A DNA stretch of 64,000 bases, taken from assembly GCA_001443365.1 (NCBI GenBank), contig LDXL01000004.1, forward strand, positions 24,001 to 88,000, given 5' to 3'. This stretch comes from Thaumarchaeota archaeon CSP1-1. Its GTDB lineage: Archaea; Thermoproteota; Nitrososphaeria; Nitrososphaerales; Nitrosopumilaceae. Positions 54,805 through 63,747 of the stretch are shown here, one piece after another. The stretch's first letter is position 1, and every line of letters starts with the position of its first letter. The notes under the pieces are model-generated. The model saw nothing but the letters and a program-made list of their open reading frames with translations. It was not told the origin of the DNA and did not search any database. Position numbers and translations under genes: made by a program.

Positions 54805-54816
54805 CTAAATATAAGG
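54805..54816 (-). promoter_or_regulatory. amoC TATA box
   Basis: CCTTATATTTAG on the coding strand, centred about 20-25 bases before ATG at 54791. Confidence 0.65.
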
Positions 54817-54847
54817 CATGAGTTAGGAAAAATGGGTTTTTATTGTA

Positions 54848-54868
54848 ATTAATTAGTGTTTAATTAAT
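54848..54868. promoter_or_regulatory. Inverted repeat upstream of amoC promoter
   Basis: ATTAATTA at 54848-54855 and TAATTAAT at 54861-54868 are inverted copies with a 5-base spacer, about 35-50 bases upstream of the amoC TATA box. AT-rich, so chance occurrence is possible. Confidence 0.3.
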
Positions 54869-54939
54869 AAGATTCATAAAAATTTTCATTTTTTCTTTAG
54901 AAAATATATGAGATTTTTATCAGTTCTAGAGGAGGTTCC

Positions 54940-54965
54940 AATGTTAATCATTAATGTTAATCATT
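54940..54965. repeat. Tandem 13-base repeat upstream of amoB promoter
   Basis: AATGTTAATCATT occurs twice head to tail without gap, 36 bases before the amoB TATA box. A perfect repeat of this length in the amo intergenic region is a candidate regulator site. Confidence 0.5.
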
Positions 54966-55000
54966 CAAACTGATCCCTGAATGATGATAATTAAGGTAAA

Positions 55001-55008
55001 ACATATAT
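55001..55008 (+). promoter_or_regulatory. amoB TATA box
   Basis: ACATATAT, putting the transcript start near 55027-55030. Confidence 0.6.
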
Positions 55009-55047
55009 CGTTCTTAGTGGGCTCATTTGGTAATTAACGGGATAACT

Positions 55048-55617
55048 ATGGTCGATAAAAAATTAATCGTTGTAGGGCTCAGTGTTGTACTAGCACTTGG
55101 AACAATTGGATTCAATTGGATTGATTCTATACTTCCATCAGCTGAAGCACACGGTGTCCAAGCACAACTACAAAGTCGTTTCGTAAGAATTGAAGATGAG
55201 ACCTTTAACAGACAATCTCTACAAACAGGAGAACAACTATGCATTAGTGGCAAATTTATTAGTCTTGTTACAAGAGACTTAAGAGGATGGAACTCAATCT
55301 TCTCTGAATCAACAAATGCTGGCAATAGATGGGAAATTATGACAAGAGATCCACCTGGCAATGTATTTGATCTTCCAGGAAACGGGGTGGTCCCATACCA
55401 AATTTGCGCAAAGGCACTTGAACCAGGAGTATATCACGTACATACTCAACTCAATGTTGCATCAGTAGGTCCTGGACTTGGTCCTGGACAAACAGTAGTC
55501 GTTGATGGAGAGATCATTCTCAAACCAATTCCATACACTAACATTGCATATCAATCAATTATGATTGGAGTTGCATACGTAGTGACATTTGCGACACGAC
55601 CTTGGCAAGTAATCTAA
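55048..55617 (+). CDS. amoB: Ammonia monooxygenase subunit B
   Basis: Soluble-domain subunit: N-terminal helix (LIVVGLSVVLALGTIGF), then LPSAEAHGVQAQLQSRF, whose His after the signal is a copper ligand in this family, a cupredoxin-like domain and YHVHTQLNVASVGPG with further His ligands. One membrane helix at the C terminus. I chose ATG 55048 (189 residues); TTG at 55027 would be leaderless from the TATA box and add 7 residues. Divergent from amoC. Confidence 0.97.
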   Translation: MVDKKLIVVGLSVVLALGTIGFNWIDSILPSAEAHGVQAQLQSRFVRIEDETFNRQSLQTGEQLCISGKFISLVTRDLRGWNSIFSESTNAGNRWEIMTRDPPGNVFDLPGNGVVPYQICAKALEPGVYHVHTQLNVASVGPGLGPGQTVVVDGEIILKPIPYTNIAYQSIMIGVAYVVTFATRPWQVI

Positions 55618-55623
55618 AATCAA

Positions 55624-55645
55624 ACTTCCTCCCTTTTTCATTTTA
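55624..55645 (+). terminator. T/C-rich terminator after amoB
   Basis: A pyrimidine-rich tract (CTTCCTCCCTTTTTCATTTT) follows the amoB stop by 7 bases. Confidence 0.45.
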
Positions 55646-55742
55646 TCTTTAAACCAATAGTCATATTTTTAATGCATATCTTCATACTTTATGAATTAAA
55701 ATCTTATCTTGGATGTTAGGCATCAAAGTATAGAGCAAAATA

Positions 55743-56075
55743 ATGACCATTAGTTTTAAAATTAAACATCTGGATATTCATCAGAGTTACTTTAAGGGCA
55801 AAGTCGAATTTAGAGGAGACGAGTATACAATTAACATCCAAAATGAAAGAAGAGGCAAAGTACTCAAACTTCCATTTAAACCAAAAGTAAAAAATGAAAA
55901 AATGTTGGTGAGACTAACAGGTCCTGGAGATATTTTCATTGAAGATTATCTACCATATCGAGGAGAGTCTGAATGGGTAGAAATTGACTCTGATGAAATA
56001 ACATTTTACATTGCTGATCATCAGGATCAATTTGATACACTTGAAATCATAGATGATATTAAGGGACTTTTATAG
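55743..56075 (+). CDS. Hypothetical protein beside the amo genes
   Basis: A 110-residue beta-rich soluble protein. No family recognised. It begins about 125 bases after amoB on the same strand and is followed by a membrane-anchored gene, so the three may share regulation. Strands such as YTINIQNERRGKVLKLPFK and EWVEIDSDEITFYI are clear. Confidence 0.5.
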   Translation: MTISFKIKHLDIHQSYFKGKVEFRGDEYTINIQNERRGKVLKLPFKPKVKNEKMLVRLTGPGDIFIEDYLPYRGESEWVEIDSDEITFYIADHQDQFDTLEIIDDIKGLL

Positions 56076-56110
56076 AAAGGACTTTAAGTAAATCTCAACG
56101 ATTTTTAGTC

Positions 56111-56650
56111 ATGATATGGCCAGGGATGGGAGATCCTAGCAAACGCAAAAAGACAATCAAGTATCTTCTCATTACTGCTGGAATTGCTATTGCAGTAGGA
56201 CTTGGAAGTTCAGCTGTTCAGGGTATTCTCAATGTAGATAACCCACTTAGAGTATGTATAGATGATAAAGACACGCCATACAAAATTTCTGCTACTTTAG
56301 AATTATTTGTGGATGGCAAAAAGGCGGAGATCCCATCAAATATTGGAATCAGTGATGGTTGTACACATTCGCTTTATACAATTACAAATGATGGGACAAT
56401 CTATGCACAATGGCAAGAAGAGTATCCTTTTGAAATAGGCCACTTTTTGTGGACTTGGACCACTTATCATGAGGGAGGTTTTCCAATGAGAGATATGGAT
56501 CAGAGTAAATCAAGAATTTTAGTTAATGGTGTTGAATCTCCAAATTTTCTCAATACTCCTTTGGTAGATGGATATCATTACAAAGCAGAATTTCAGACTA
56601 AAGATTATGATGAGACAAAAGATAAGGACTTTTTACCGCCTGACCTCTAG
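56111..56650 (+). CDS. Membrane-anchored protein near amo genes
   Basis: A 179-residue protein: a basic start, one helix (LLITAGIAIAVGLGSSAVQGIL, about 19-40), then an external domain with RVCIDDKDTPYKI and ISDGCTHSLYTI (two cysteines that may form a disulfide) and FLWTWTTYHEGGF. I know it only as a conserved protein of ammonia-oxidising archaea. Its position downstream of amoB makes a link to AMO assembly possible. Confidence 0.55.
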   Translation: MIWPGMGDPSKRKKTIKYLLITAGIAIAVGLGSSAVQGILNVDNPLRVCIDDKDTPYKISATLELFVDGKKAEIPSNIGISDGCTHSLYTITNDGTIYAQWQEEYPFEIGHFLWTWTTYHEGGFPMRDMDQSKSRILVNGVESPNFLNTPLVDGYHYKAEFQTKDYDETKDKDFLPPDL

Positions 56651-56719
56651 GTGGACTGAAATTAATCTTTGATTGATTGTCCGATTAAAAAATAATGAAA
56701 AGAAGAAAAGAAAATGATT

Positions 56720-56989
56720 TTACCAGTATTTGCCGTTGTCAGGTATTAGACCGATGCCTTCTTTTTCGAAGTGTCTGTCTAGTTCATCAACCCATCTCTC
56801 ACGGTTGTCTTTGTATGACCATCCGTGAACACGTAACCAGAATGCAATAAGTCCAAGTAGGAATATTGTGAACATTATGGTACCGAAAATGTATACCATT
56901 ACATCGTAAAATAGTGGGTCATAATTTGGTCCTAATTGTCCAGTAACTGTTGACAGGATACTTAGGATTGTGCCCAGTAAAGGAATCAT
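56720..56989 (-). CDS. Small membrane protein, candidate extra AMO subunit (AmoY/AmoZ)
   Basis: An 89-residue protein with two hydrophobic segments (about 2-18 and 30-53) and a long charged end (RERWVDELDRHFEKEG). Published work on archaeal AMO reports two more small subunits, AmoY and AmoZ; this gene and that at 57104 fit by size, membrane helices and position. Which is which I cannot say. Confidence 0.6.
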   Translation of the reverse strand: MIPLLGTILSILSTVTGQLGPNYDPLFYDVMVYIFGTIMFTIFLLGLIAFWLRVHGWSYKDNRERWVDELDRHFEKEGIGLIPDNGKYW

Positions 56990-57103
56990 TGAATATGAAA
57001 ATTACACACGTGCGATATATACATTTCCTTTATTCTCAAACAAGAAGAGATCAAAAAATAAAACGATCTAGGGATGAATTAAAATAAGAAAAGAGAAGGT
57101 TGT

Positions 57104-57433
57104 TTAACCTCTTCCTTGAGCTGCGTATTTTCCAGATCTTCCTTTGAAGAACAATGCCCCTGCAATTCCTCCAAATACTGCTGCTGCAATTGCTGAAGCA
57201 CCCAAGACACCATCTGCTGCAAGATATGGTGTACCAGAACCACTAGCTGGATTGGCTTCTGCAGCCTCTATTGCTCGTCTTGCAAGCTCCAATTGTTCTT
57301 CTAAAGTACGCGCGCCGGTTTCACCTTCATCGCCGACATTACCCATGTACTGTGCAAAAGCTAATCCACTAGCTCCATAGTAACCAAGTACATAGACAGC
57401 GAAAATGGTTGCAATTAGTAAGGTTTTGTTCAT
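57104..57433 (-). CDS. Small membrane protein, candidate extra AMO subunit (AmoY/AmoZ)
   Basis: A 109-residue protein: signal-like helix (LLIATIFAVYVLGYYGASGLAFA), a helical outside part (TLEEQLELARRAIEAAEANP), and a C-terminal membrane helix (GASAIAAAVFGGIAGALFF) before a basic tail. Suited to a role as an AMO complex subunit as said for 56720. Function is inference from position and shape. Confidence 0.6.
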   Translation of the reverse strand: MNKTLLIATIFAVYVLGYYGASGLAFAQYMGNVGDEGETGARTLEEQLELARRAIEAAEANPASGSGTPYLAADGVLGASAIAAAVFGGIAGALFFKGRSGKYAAQGRG

Positions 57434-57557
57434 ATCGATTACCTGTTGAAGGAATGCTAGCAGTGTCTATTTAACTTTTTTCTCGATATCAATTTTGAAA
57501 ATAATTAGTATGATCGCTTTAAGTAACGTTTATGTTTGTTCTTCAGGCACGATTTGC

Positions 57558-58007
57558 ATGGGCAGATTACACACCCACAATCATGGAAAATCGCATTCCA
57601 CAAGACCAGTAGATCTCAAGAAACCATCATGGGTAACCCAAAGTCCAAAAGAAATTGAGGAGATGATTGTCAAATATGGAAAAGATGGATTGCCACCCAG
57701 CATGATCGGAATCAAGTTACGAGATCAACATGCAATTCCACTTGTTAAACCAATAATCAATAAGGGAATAGCACAGGTTCTAGATGAGAATAAATCAAGT
57801 CAAGAAATACCTGAGGATTTGAATAATATTGTAATGAAGGCAGTTGGTTTGCAAAATCACTTAAAATCAAACAGAAATGATAATCGAAATACTAGATCGC
57901 TTGAGCTTATAGAAGCCAAAGTACACAGACTCTCAGTTTATTATAAGAAGATTGGGCGAATTCCTAAAACCTGGAAATATAAGTCTGTAGTCGCTCAACT
58001 TGAGTAA
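57558..58007 (+). CDS. rps15: Ribosomal protein uS15
   Basis: Small-subunit protein, 149 residues. The archaeal form begins MGRLHTHNHGKSHSTRP at 57558, supported by the TATA-like CGTTTATGTTTG about 27 bases before; a longer in-frame start at 57495 adds 21 unrelated residues. The end KVHRLSVYYKKIGRIPKTWKY is the RNA-binding helix pair. Shares a base with recJ. Confidence 0.95.
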   Translation: MGRLHTHNHGKSHSTRPVDLKKPSWVTQSPKEIEEMIVKYGKDGLPPSMIGIKLRDQHAIPLVKPIINKGIAQVLDENKSSQEIPEDLNNIVMKAVGLQNHLKSNRNDNRNTRSLELIEAKVHRLSVYYKKIGRIPKTWKYKSVVAQLE

Positions 58008-59428
58008 TGGAAAAAAGTTTAGACCAGGCATTAGCAAATTTTAAAGATAAAATCGCTGATTGTATAAAATCAAAAAAAAGTATCTCAGTTATCACTCACA
58101 TAGATTGTGATGGAATTACATCTGGCAGTATTATATCAAAGGCACTAATTCGGGCAGGAGCAAATTGTACTGTAACCACAGCAAAGGAGTTAAACAAAAA
58201 AGTAATTGAAAAATTACGTGAAGATCATAGAGATTTTCATGTGATAACTGATCTTGGCGGAGGCTTTGGAAAAGCTCTTGATGAGAATCTTGCTGACAAG
58301 TGGTTTGTTCTTGATCATCATCAGATTCCCCAAGAAGAATTTGATAATGAACGGGTCATCAATGCTTGGAAATATGGAATCGATGGGGGAACCCAGATCA
58401 GTGCTGGGGGAATGGCATATCAAGCAGCGAAAGTTCTTGATGACAAAAATACTGAGCTTGCATGGATAGCAGTTGTTTCAGCACTTGGTGATAGGCAAGA
58501 CCAGGGCGAAAAAAAATCATTTACTGGAATTAACTTGGAAATTGCAAATGCTGCAAAAAATTCTGGTCAGATGGAAATTGATTTGGATCTGTTACTTGTG
58601 GGAAGAGAAACAAGACCGTTACCTGATGCACTAGCGTTTACATCTCAGCCATTTATTGAGGGACTCACATGGAACAGAGATGCCTGTCTTTCTTTGCTTA
58701 ATTCATCTGGAATAAAACTAAAAGATGGTGGACGCTGGCGTGTTCCAGCTGAACTAAATGAGGATGAAAAACGAATGGTTATTGAATCTATTTCTAAATT
58801 CACATCGGGAAAAAATGCTACTGAGATAATGGATGAATTAATTGGATATACATACACCTTTCCAAGAGAAGACAGAGGAAGCTTTCTGAGAGATGGAAGA
58901 GAGTTTTCAACTATGTTAAACTCTTGTGGACGAATTCAAAAGGCAGGAGTTGGAATTGCTATATGTATGGGAGATAGAACTAAGATGCTCAAAGAAGGAG
59001 AAAATATTCTAGTAGAATATAGAAAGATGATCAGAAATTACATGAACATTATAGCAAATGAACGGTGGAGAACTAGCGATACAACAAATTGTGTGATGGT
59101 AAATGCAGAAGGGATTGTCCCTGAAACTATGACAGGAACAATTTCATCTCTGATTGCTGGATCACCAAAAAATGCTGGAAAGATTGTAATTTTGCGAACA
59201 GATGGAGAGGAAGGTACGATAAAGTTTTCATCAAGAAAATCATATAGTTGCAAGTCAGGGATAAACCTTAGTAATTTAATGAGAACCGGGGCAGAAAAGT
59301 TTGAGGGAGTAGGCGGGGGTCACGATGCTGCAGCTGGGGCTAGAATAACTAAAGACAAATTGGATGGTTTCTTAGATTATTTGGAACAAAATGTCCTTAA
59401 CGTGCAAAGTGCAGGTAACTCTCAATAA
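58007..59428 (+). CDS. RecJ-like DHH exonuclease (GAN type)
   Basis: A 473-residue single-strand DNA or RNA exonuclease of the DHH family; the archaeal form joins the GINS complex of the replicative helicase. THIDCDGITSG (Asp33, Asp35), VLDHHQIP (103-105) and GGGHDAAAGA near the C terminus are intact catalytic motifs. It follows uS15 directly, an order seen in many archaea. Confidence 0.9.
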   Translation: MEKSLDQALANFKDKIADCIKSKKSISVITHIDCDGITSGSIISKALIRAGANCTVTTAKELNKKVIEKLREDHRDFHVITDLGGGFGKALDENLADKWFVLDHHQIPQEEFDNERVINAWKYGIDGGTQISAGGMAYQAAKVLDDKNTELAWIAVVSALGDRQDQGEKKSFTGINLEIANAAKNSGQMEIDLDLLLVGRETRPLPDALAFTSQPFIEGLTWNRDACLSLLNSSGIKLKDGGRWRVPAELNEDEKRMVIESISKFTSGKNATEIMDELIGYTYTFPREDRGSFLRDGREFSTMLNSCGRIQKAGVGIAICMGDRTKMLKEGENILVEYRKMIRNYMNIIANERWRTSDTTNCVMVNAEGIVPETMTGTISSLIAGSPKNAGKIVILRTDGEEGTIKFSSRKSYSCKSGINLSNLMRTGAEKFEGVGGGHDAAAGARITKDKLDGFLDYLEQNVLNVQSAGNSQ

Positions 59429-59633
59429 CATATCTGAGAAAAAGGCGCATGCCGTCAGAATGGCATTAGAGCCAGACAATGTGAATTTCCCAGAAAACTT
59501 GACCCTAGAAGTAGAAAATGTTGATAACAAACTTGTTTTTAATTTTCAAAGTCAGGGTAATATGAAGAAATTAATAGCAACGGTTGATGAGGTTTTAGAA
59601 CATGTCCAAGTTGCACTCAAAGTGATAGAGTAA
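59391..59633 (+). CDS. KEOPS subunit Pcc1
   Basis: An 80-residue protein that dimerises to hold the KEOPS complex together in t6A synthesis. HAVRMALEPDNVNFPENLTLEVENVDNKLVFNFQSQG is the Pcc1 pattern. It overlaps recJ by 38 bases and SerRS by a base, so it is coupled to both. Confidence 0.85.
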   Translation: MSLTCKVQVTLNNISEKKAHAVRMALEPDNVNFPENLTLEVENVDNKLVFNFQSQGNMKKLIATVDEVLEHVQVALKVIE

Positions 59634-60895
59634 TGCTTGATCCTAAAATCATCAGAGAAGAACCTGAAATTATTAGAAAAATGCTAAAAAATCGAGCAGT
59701 TAATTTTGACTTTGATGGACTAGTTCAATGTGACAAACAAAGACGTGAACTCATCATTAAAACAGATGAGCTTAGAAAGAAAAGAAATGATGTGTCCTTA
59801 GAAATTGCACAGAAGAAAAAAGCTGGACAAGATTCTGCTCCATTGCTTGAAATGATGAAAGAGGTTTCTCAAAAATTAGAAGAGATGGAGAAAACGCAAA
59901 ACAAGGTTGAATTAGATTACAAAAAACTAGCACTAACAATTCCTAACCTAATTCATGAATCAGTTCCAATCGGAGTGGATGAAACTGCAAATAAAGAGAT
60001 TAAAAAATGGGGAGAGCCTCCTCGATTAGATTTTAAAGTACAAGATCATGTGGATTTTTCAACAAGCTTGGATCTTGTAGATCTTGAACGAGCTGCAAAG
60101 GTAGCTGGAGCAAGATTTTATTTTTTAAAAAATGATCTTGTGCAACTAAATCAGGCCTTAATTCAATACGCCCTTGACTTTCTTTCCAAAAAAAAATACA
60201 ATCTAATTCAACCTCCATATATGATTAATCGTAATTCTATGGAAGGTGCAATTATTGCTGAAGATTTTGAAAATGTCATTTACAAAGTTGAAGGTGAGGA
60301 TCTTTATCTGATAGGTACATCAGAGCATGCAATTGCAGCTATGCACTCTGATGAAATCTTAGATGGAACAAAATTACCAATTAGATATGCAGGAGTAAGT
60401 CCCTGTTTTAGAAAAGAAGCAGGAGCTCACGGTAAAGACCAGAAAGGAATTTTTCGCGTACATCAATTTGAAAAAATAGAGCAATTTGTTTTTTCTAGAC
60501 CTGAGGATTCTTGGAAGGAGCACGAACTCATGCTCTCAATTGCTGAAGAATTTTACAAAAATCTAGGAATTCCCTACAAAGTAATGCTTCTATCAAGTGG
60601 GAATATGGGAAAAATTTCTGCAAAGACATATGATATAGAAGCATGGATGGGTGGTCAAAATGCCTATAGAGAAATTGTTTCTTGCTCGAATTGTTTGGAT
60701 TATCAGGCAAGAAGATTAAAGATTAGATTTCGAGATAAGACCAATGAACAAACTCAATATCTTCACACCTTAAACAGTACTCTTGTGGCAACAACAAGGA
60801 CTTTAGTTGCCATCATGGAAAATTTTCAAACAAAAGATGGTCACATCAACGTTCCAGAAGTTTTACAGAGATATGTTGGAAAAAACACAATCTAA
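59633..60895 (+). CDS. serS: Seryl-tRNA synthetase
   Basis: Class II synthetase, 420 residues. N-terminal coiled-coil arm (about 35-110), then motif 1, motif 2 (GVSPCFRKEAGAHGKDQKGIFRVHQFEK) and motif 3 (NSTLVATTRTLVAIMEN). Of the common type, not the zinc-bearing methanogen form. Confidence 0.96.
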   Translation: MLDPKIIREEPEIIRKMLKNRAVNFDFDGLVQCDKQRRELIIKTDELRKKRNDVSLEIAQKKKAGQDSAPLLEMMKEVSQKLEEMEKTQNKVELDYKKLALTIPNLIHESVPIGVDETANKEIKKWGEPPRLDFKVQDHVDFSTSLDLVDLERAAKVAGARFYFLKNDLVQLNQALIQYALDFLSKKKYNLIQPPYMINRNSMEGAIIAEDFENVIYKVEGEDLYLIGTSEHAIAAMHSDEILDGTKLPIRYAGVSPCFRKEAGAHGKDQKGIFRVHQFEKIEQFVFSRPEDSWKEHELMLSIAEEFYKNLGIPYKVMLLSSGNMGKISAKTYDIEAWMGGQNAYREIVSCSNCLDYQARRLKIRFRDKTNEQTQYLHTLNSTLVATTRTLVAIMENFQTKDGHINVPEVLQRYVGKNTI

Positions 60896-60937
60896 ATTCA
60901 GTACCACTTATATTTTGGCTTAAAAGGTCGATATTAG

Positions 60938-61549
60938 TTGGCTCGCCGAACAACAAAAGTAAAGGACAAGTGGAGAGAGAAGAGATGGGTAAATGTCTAT
61001 GCACCAGATTCATTTAACAATGTTCCAATAGCGTATATTCCCATCACTGATGATGAAAATGCAAAAGGAAGAGTAATTGAGGTAACGCTTTTTGATATTC
61101 TAAAGGGAGATCCCTCTCAGCACCAATACAAGATGTACTTTCAAATTAACAAAGTCGAAGGCGAAAAAGCTACTACGATTTTCAAAAGATATGAATATGC
61201 AAAAGAATTTTTGAGAAGTTTGATTAGACGTGGTTCATCTAGGATTACATTTATGCTTGAAGCAAAAACAAAGGATGGGTATATTTTCCGAATTAAGGTT
61301 ATAGCACTAACACATAGAAAACTAAACACCTCTAGAAAACATGCATTCAGATTGATTGCAAAAGATGTTATGGAAAAAACAATACCTCAGATGACAATTG
61401 ACCAGTTTGTCCAAGCAACATGTTATGGAAAAATAAACTCTGACATTATGGCAGCTACTAAAAAAGTCATTAGAATGAGACATGTTGGATTAGAAAAAGT
61501 AAAACTTGTCAGAACAGCAGAAGCTGAAATTGCCCTTCTTAAGGCTTAG
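60938..61549 (+). CDS. rps3ae: Ribosomal protein eS1 (S3Ae)
   Basis: Small-subunit protein, 203 residues; ARRTTKVKDKWREKRWVNVYAP at the start and RRGSSRITFMLEAKTKDGYIFRIKVIALTHRKLN in the middle are typical of S3Ae. TTG start at 60938 follows CTTATATTTT at 60907 by about 28 bases. Confidence 0.96.
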   Translation: MARRTTKVKDKWREKRWVNVYAPDSFNNVPIAYIPITDDENAKGRVIEVTLFDILKGDPSQHQYKMYFQINKVEGEKATTIFKRYEYAKEFLRSLIRRGSSRITFMLEAKTKDGYIFRIKVIALTHRKLNTSRKHAFRLIAKDVMEKTIPQMTIDQFVQATCYGKINSDIMAATKKVIRMRHVGLEKVKLVRTAEAEIALLKA

Positions 61550-61579
61550 AATTAATTTAGAATATTTTCTAGTTAAAAG

Positions 61580-62011
61580 ATGGCAGATAAGCTTGAAGTT
61601 ACAGTAGAGATAATTGCTCACGCTACAGAAGATGTTGAAAAAATTTTAGATTCATTTTTTGAGCTATTTAACATTCCAAAAGATGAGTTTTCTAGGCAAA
61701 ACCTTACTGGTCATTTTGATAATCCGATAACTTTGCTTCGTGCCAAAATTAAAAAAAAGGATGCCAAAAGTTTTTTAGAAAAATTGGTTTCAAAAATTCC
61801 AAAAGATGAATTTGAAGCATTAATTGATGATATTGAGAATCGGCTGCAAGATTCAACATTGCACTTGAGATTTGGAAAGCAGGAGATGATTAGAGGAAAA
61901 ATGATACAAGAAGAAAAAGATGCAATCAAGTTTAAGATAGTCACACCTGCCTACAACAAAAAAGATACTGTCAAAAATTATGTAACGCTCTTGACTGGTA
62001 AAAGTAAATGA
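61580..62011 (+). CDS. RNA-binding protein (COG1325, exosome-linked)
   Basis: A 143-residue archaeal protein. VEIIAHATEDVEKILDSFFELFNI and LTGHFDNPITLLRAKI are the markers of the family that has been proposed as an exosome-associated RNA-binding protein (UPF0201/COG1325). It follows eS1. Confidence 0.82.
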   Translation: MADKLEVTVEIIAHATEDVEKILDSFFELFNIPKDEFSRQNLTGHFDNPITLLRAKIKKKDAKSFLEKLVSKIPKDEFEALIDDIENRLQDSTLHLRFGKQEMIRGKMIQEEKDAIKFKIVTPAYNKKDTVKNYVTLLTGKSK

Positions 62012-62055
62012 AATAAATTTCTTGGATAGAATTTAATAAGATTATTCTGTATGAC

Positions 62056-62130
62056 GGAATGGGAATGAGGAGATATTAGCCGCTCCAGTCTGAGCAAATA
62101 TGCTTTGAAGAAGCCGCGACGAACTGACCC
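62056..62130 (+). ncRNA. Candidate C/D box guide RNA
   Basis: C box ATGAGGA (62065-62071, one base off RTGATGA), D' CTGA (62090-62093), C' TGAAGA (62106-62111), D CTGA (62124-62127), ends GGG/CCC. Guide stretches lie before D' (72-89) and D (112-123). TATA-like TTTAATAA near 62033 puts a transcript start close to 62058. Boxes are imperfect. Confidence 0.4.
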
Positions 62131-62187
62131 AAAAATTTATTGTGATTTTAGGATTATTTTAAATACAGTTGTTCTAGTTGGGTAGCT

Positions 62188-63648
62188 ATGAATACAGATT
62201 ATGATGTGATCGTAGCTGGAGGAGGACTTGCAGGCACTATTGCGGCACAATCAGTTTCATACTATTCTAAACAGAAATTATCAATTTTAGTAATTGATCG
62301 AAGTACACAGTTTACACCAGGTCAAAAAAATATTAGTGGTTGGACTTGCGGTGATGCAGTAAGTAAAGAAACAGTTGACTTTATGACAGAGCGAATCAAG
62401 ATTCCCTGGACAGAGCCTGAGATTGAGCATCATGTAAAGGGGGTGATGGCATTTTCTCCCGACAGAGAAACATCCATTCCGTTTGATGGGGATGGCTATA
62501 TGCTAAACAGACAAAAACTTCCAGAAGTTCAGAATCAAAGAGCTCAAAAAATGGGAGTCAAGTTTGATTTTGAAATTAATCTAACTGGTCTTTTGTATGA
62601 GGGCAATCAAGTCACAGGTGTACAAGGAATTGATAACAAGACTAAACAACCATACAAGAAGACTGGCAAGATTGTAATTGATGCAACTGGAATAACATCG
62701 ATGCTACGAAATCAGATTCAAAACACTACAAAAATTGAGAGAAAAATTGACAGACGTGATATAGAATCTACTGGACGTCACATAATGTATTTTGAAAAAG
62801 GAGAGCAAGATCCATCTGAATTTGATCCTGATTATTGTATCATACATCTTGATCAAGATATTGCACCAGGTGGGTATGGTTGGGTTTTTCCTAAAGGAGA
62901 AAACAAGGTAAACATTGGATTAGGTGTTGAAAAAACAATTTTAGATAAACGAAACAAACGACTAGGAAAAAATGATAATGTTTCTAGTCTTATAGAGGAA
63001 TACCTTCATCGAAATAAAGCAATCAAAAACCCTAGACTATCAACTGATCCAATTGATAAAAACAATGCGACTGGAAACTTTCAGGTATCAGTACGACGAC
63101 AAAATGATTGCTTGGTTGCAAATGGTTACATGTTAGTTGGAGACTCTGCATGGATGCCAAAACCACTTGATGCAGGAGGAATTGGTCCTGCTCTAGTTGC
63201 TGGTACTCTGATTGGGAAAGTTGTTGCAGAAGCTATAGAATCTGGTGATGTAACTGAGAGAGGATTATGGAAATACAATAAGGAATTCATCAATGAATAT
63301 GGATACAAGACTGCTGGTCTTGAGATATTTCGTAGATTGATTCAAACACTAACTAATGATCAAATCAGCTACGGCATGAAACACTTTTTGGGAAATCTTG
63401 ATGTTGAGGCAATCTCAAAAGGGGAGCATCCAGACTTTAGTGCATTAAGCAAAATAGGAATGATGATTCGAGGAGCTCTCAACAAAAAACTTGCTGACGG
63501 ACTTCGATTTACAACCCAAGTAAACAGTTGGTTGACAAAACATTATTATAATTTTCCAGAAACTCCTGATGGATTTGAAAGGTGGCAAAAAGAGCTACAT
63601 GAAAAATTAGATGAATCCAACGTGAAATTGGAAGCGTATTATAATTAA
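62188..63648 (+). CDS. Geranylgeranyl-reductase-family flavoprotein
   Basis: A 486-residue FAD-dependent reductase that saturates isoprenoid chains, here probably archaeal membrane lipid. VIVAGGGLAGTIAAQS is the dinucleotide loop, GGYGWVFPKGENKVNIGLG the family signature, and VGDSAWMPKPLDAGGIGPALVAGTLIG the FAD site. Substrate (digeranylgeranyl lipid or pigment side chain) is inferred. Confidence 0.9.
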   Translation: MNTDYDVIVAGGGLAGTIAAQSVSYYSKQKLSILVIDRSTQFTPGQKNISGWTCGDAVSKETVDFMTERIKIPWTEPEIEHHVKGVMAFSPDRETSIPFDGDGYMLNRQKLPEVQNQRAQKMGVKFDFEINLTGLLYEGNQVTGVQGIDNKTKQPYKKTGKIVIDATGITSMLRNQIQNTTKIERKIDRRDIESTGRHIMYFEKGEQDPSEFDPDYCIIHLDQDIAPGGYGWVFPKGENKVNIGLGVEKTILDKRNKRLGKNDNVSSLIEEYLHRNKAIKNPRLSTDPIDKNNATGNFQVSVRRQNDCLVANGYMLVGDSAWMPKPLDAGGIGPALVAGTLIGKVVAEAIESGDVTERGLWKYNKEFINEYGYKTAGLEIFRRLIQTLTNDQISYGMKHFLGNLDVEAISKGEHPDFSALSKIGMMIRGALNKKLADGLRFTTQVNSWLTKHYYNFPETPDGFERWQKELHEKLDESNVKLEAYYN

Positions 63649-63747
63649 CGAGTTTTTTTCAATAAAGTTTAATCAGATTTTTTCAATCAATTTTGTAATA
63701 AAATTCAAACTTAATCCAATATGAATGGCTAAACAGGCACTGCCTGC

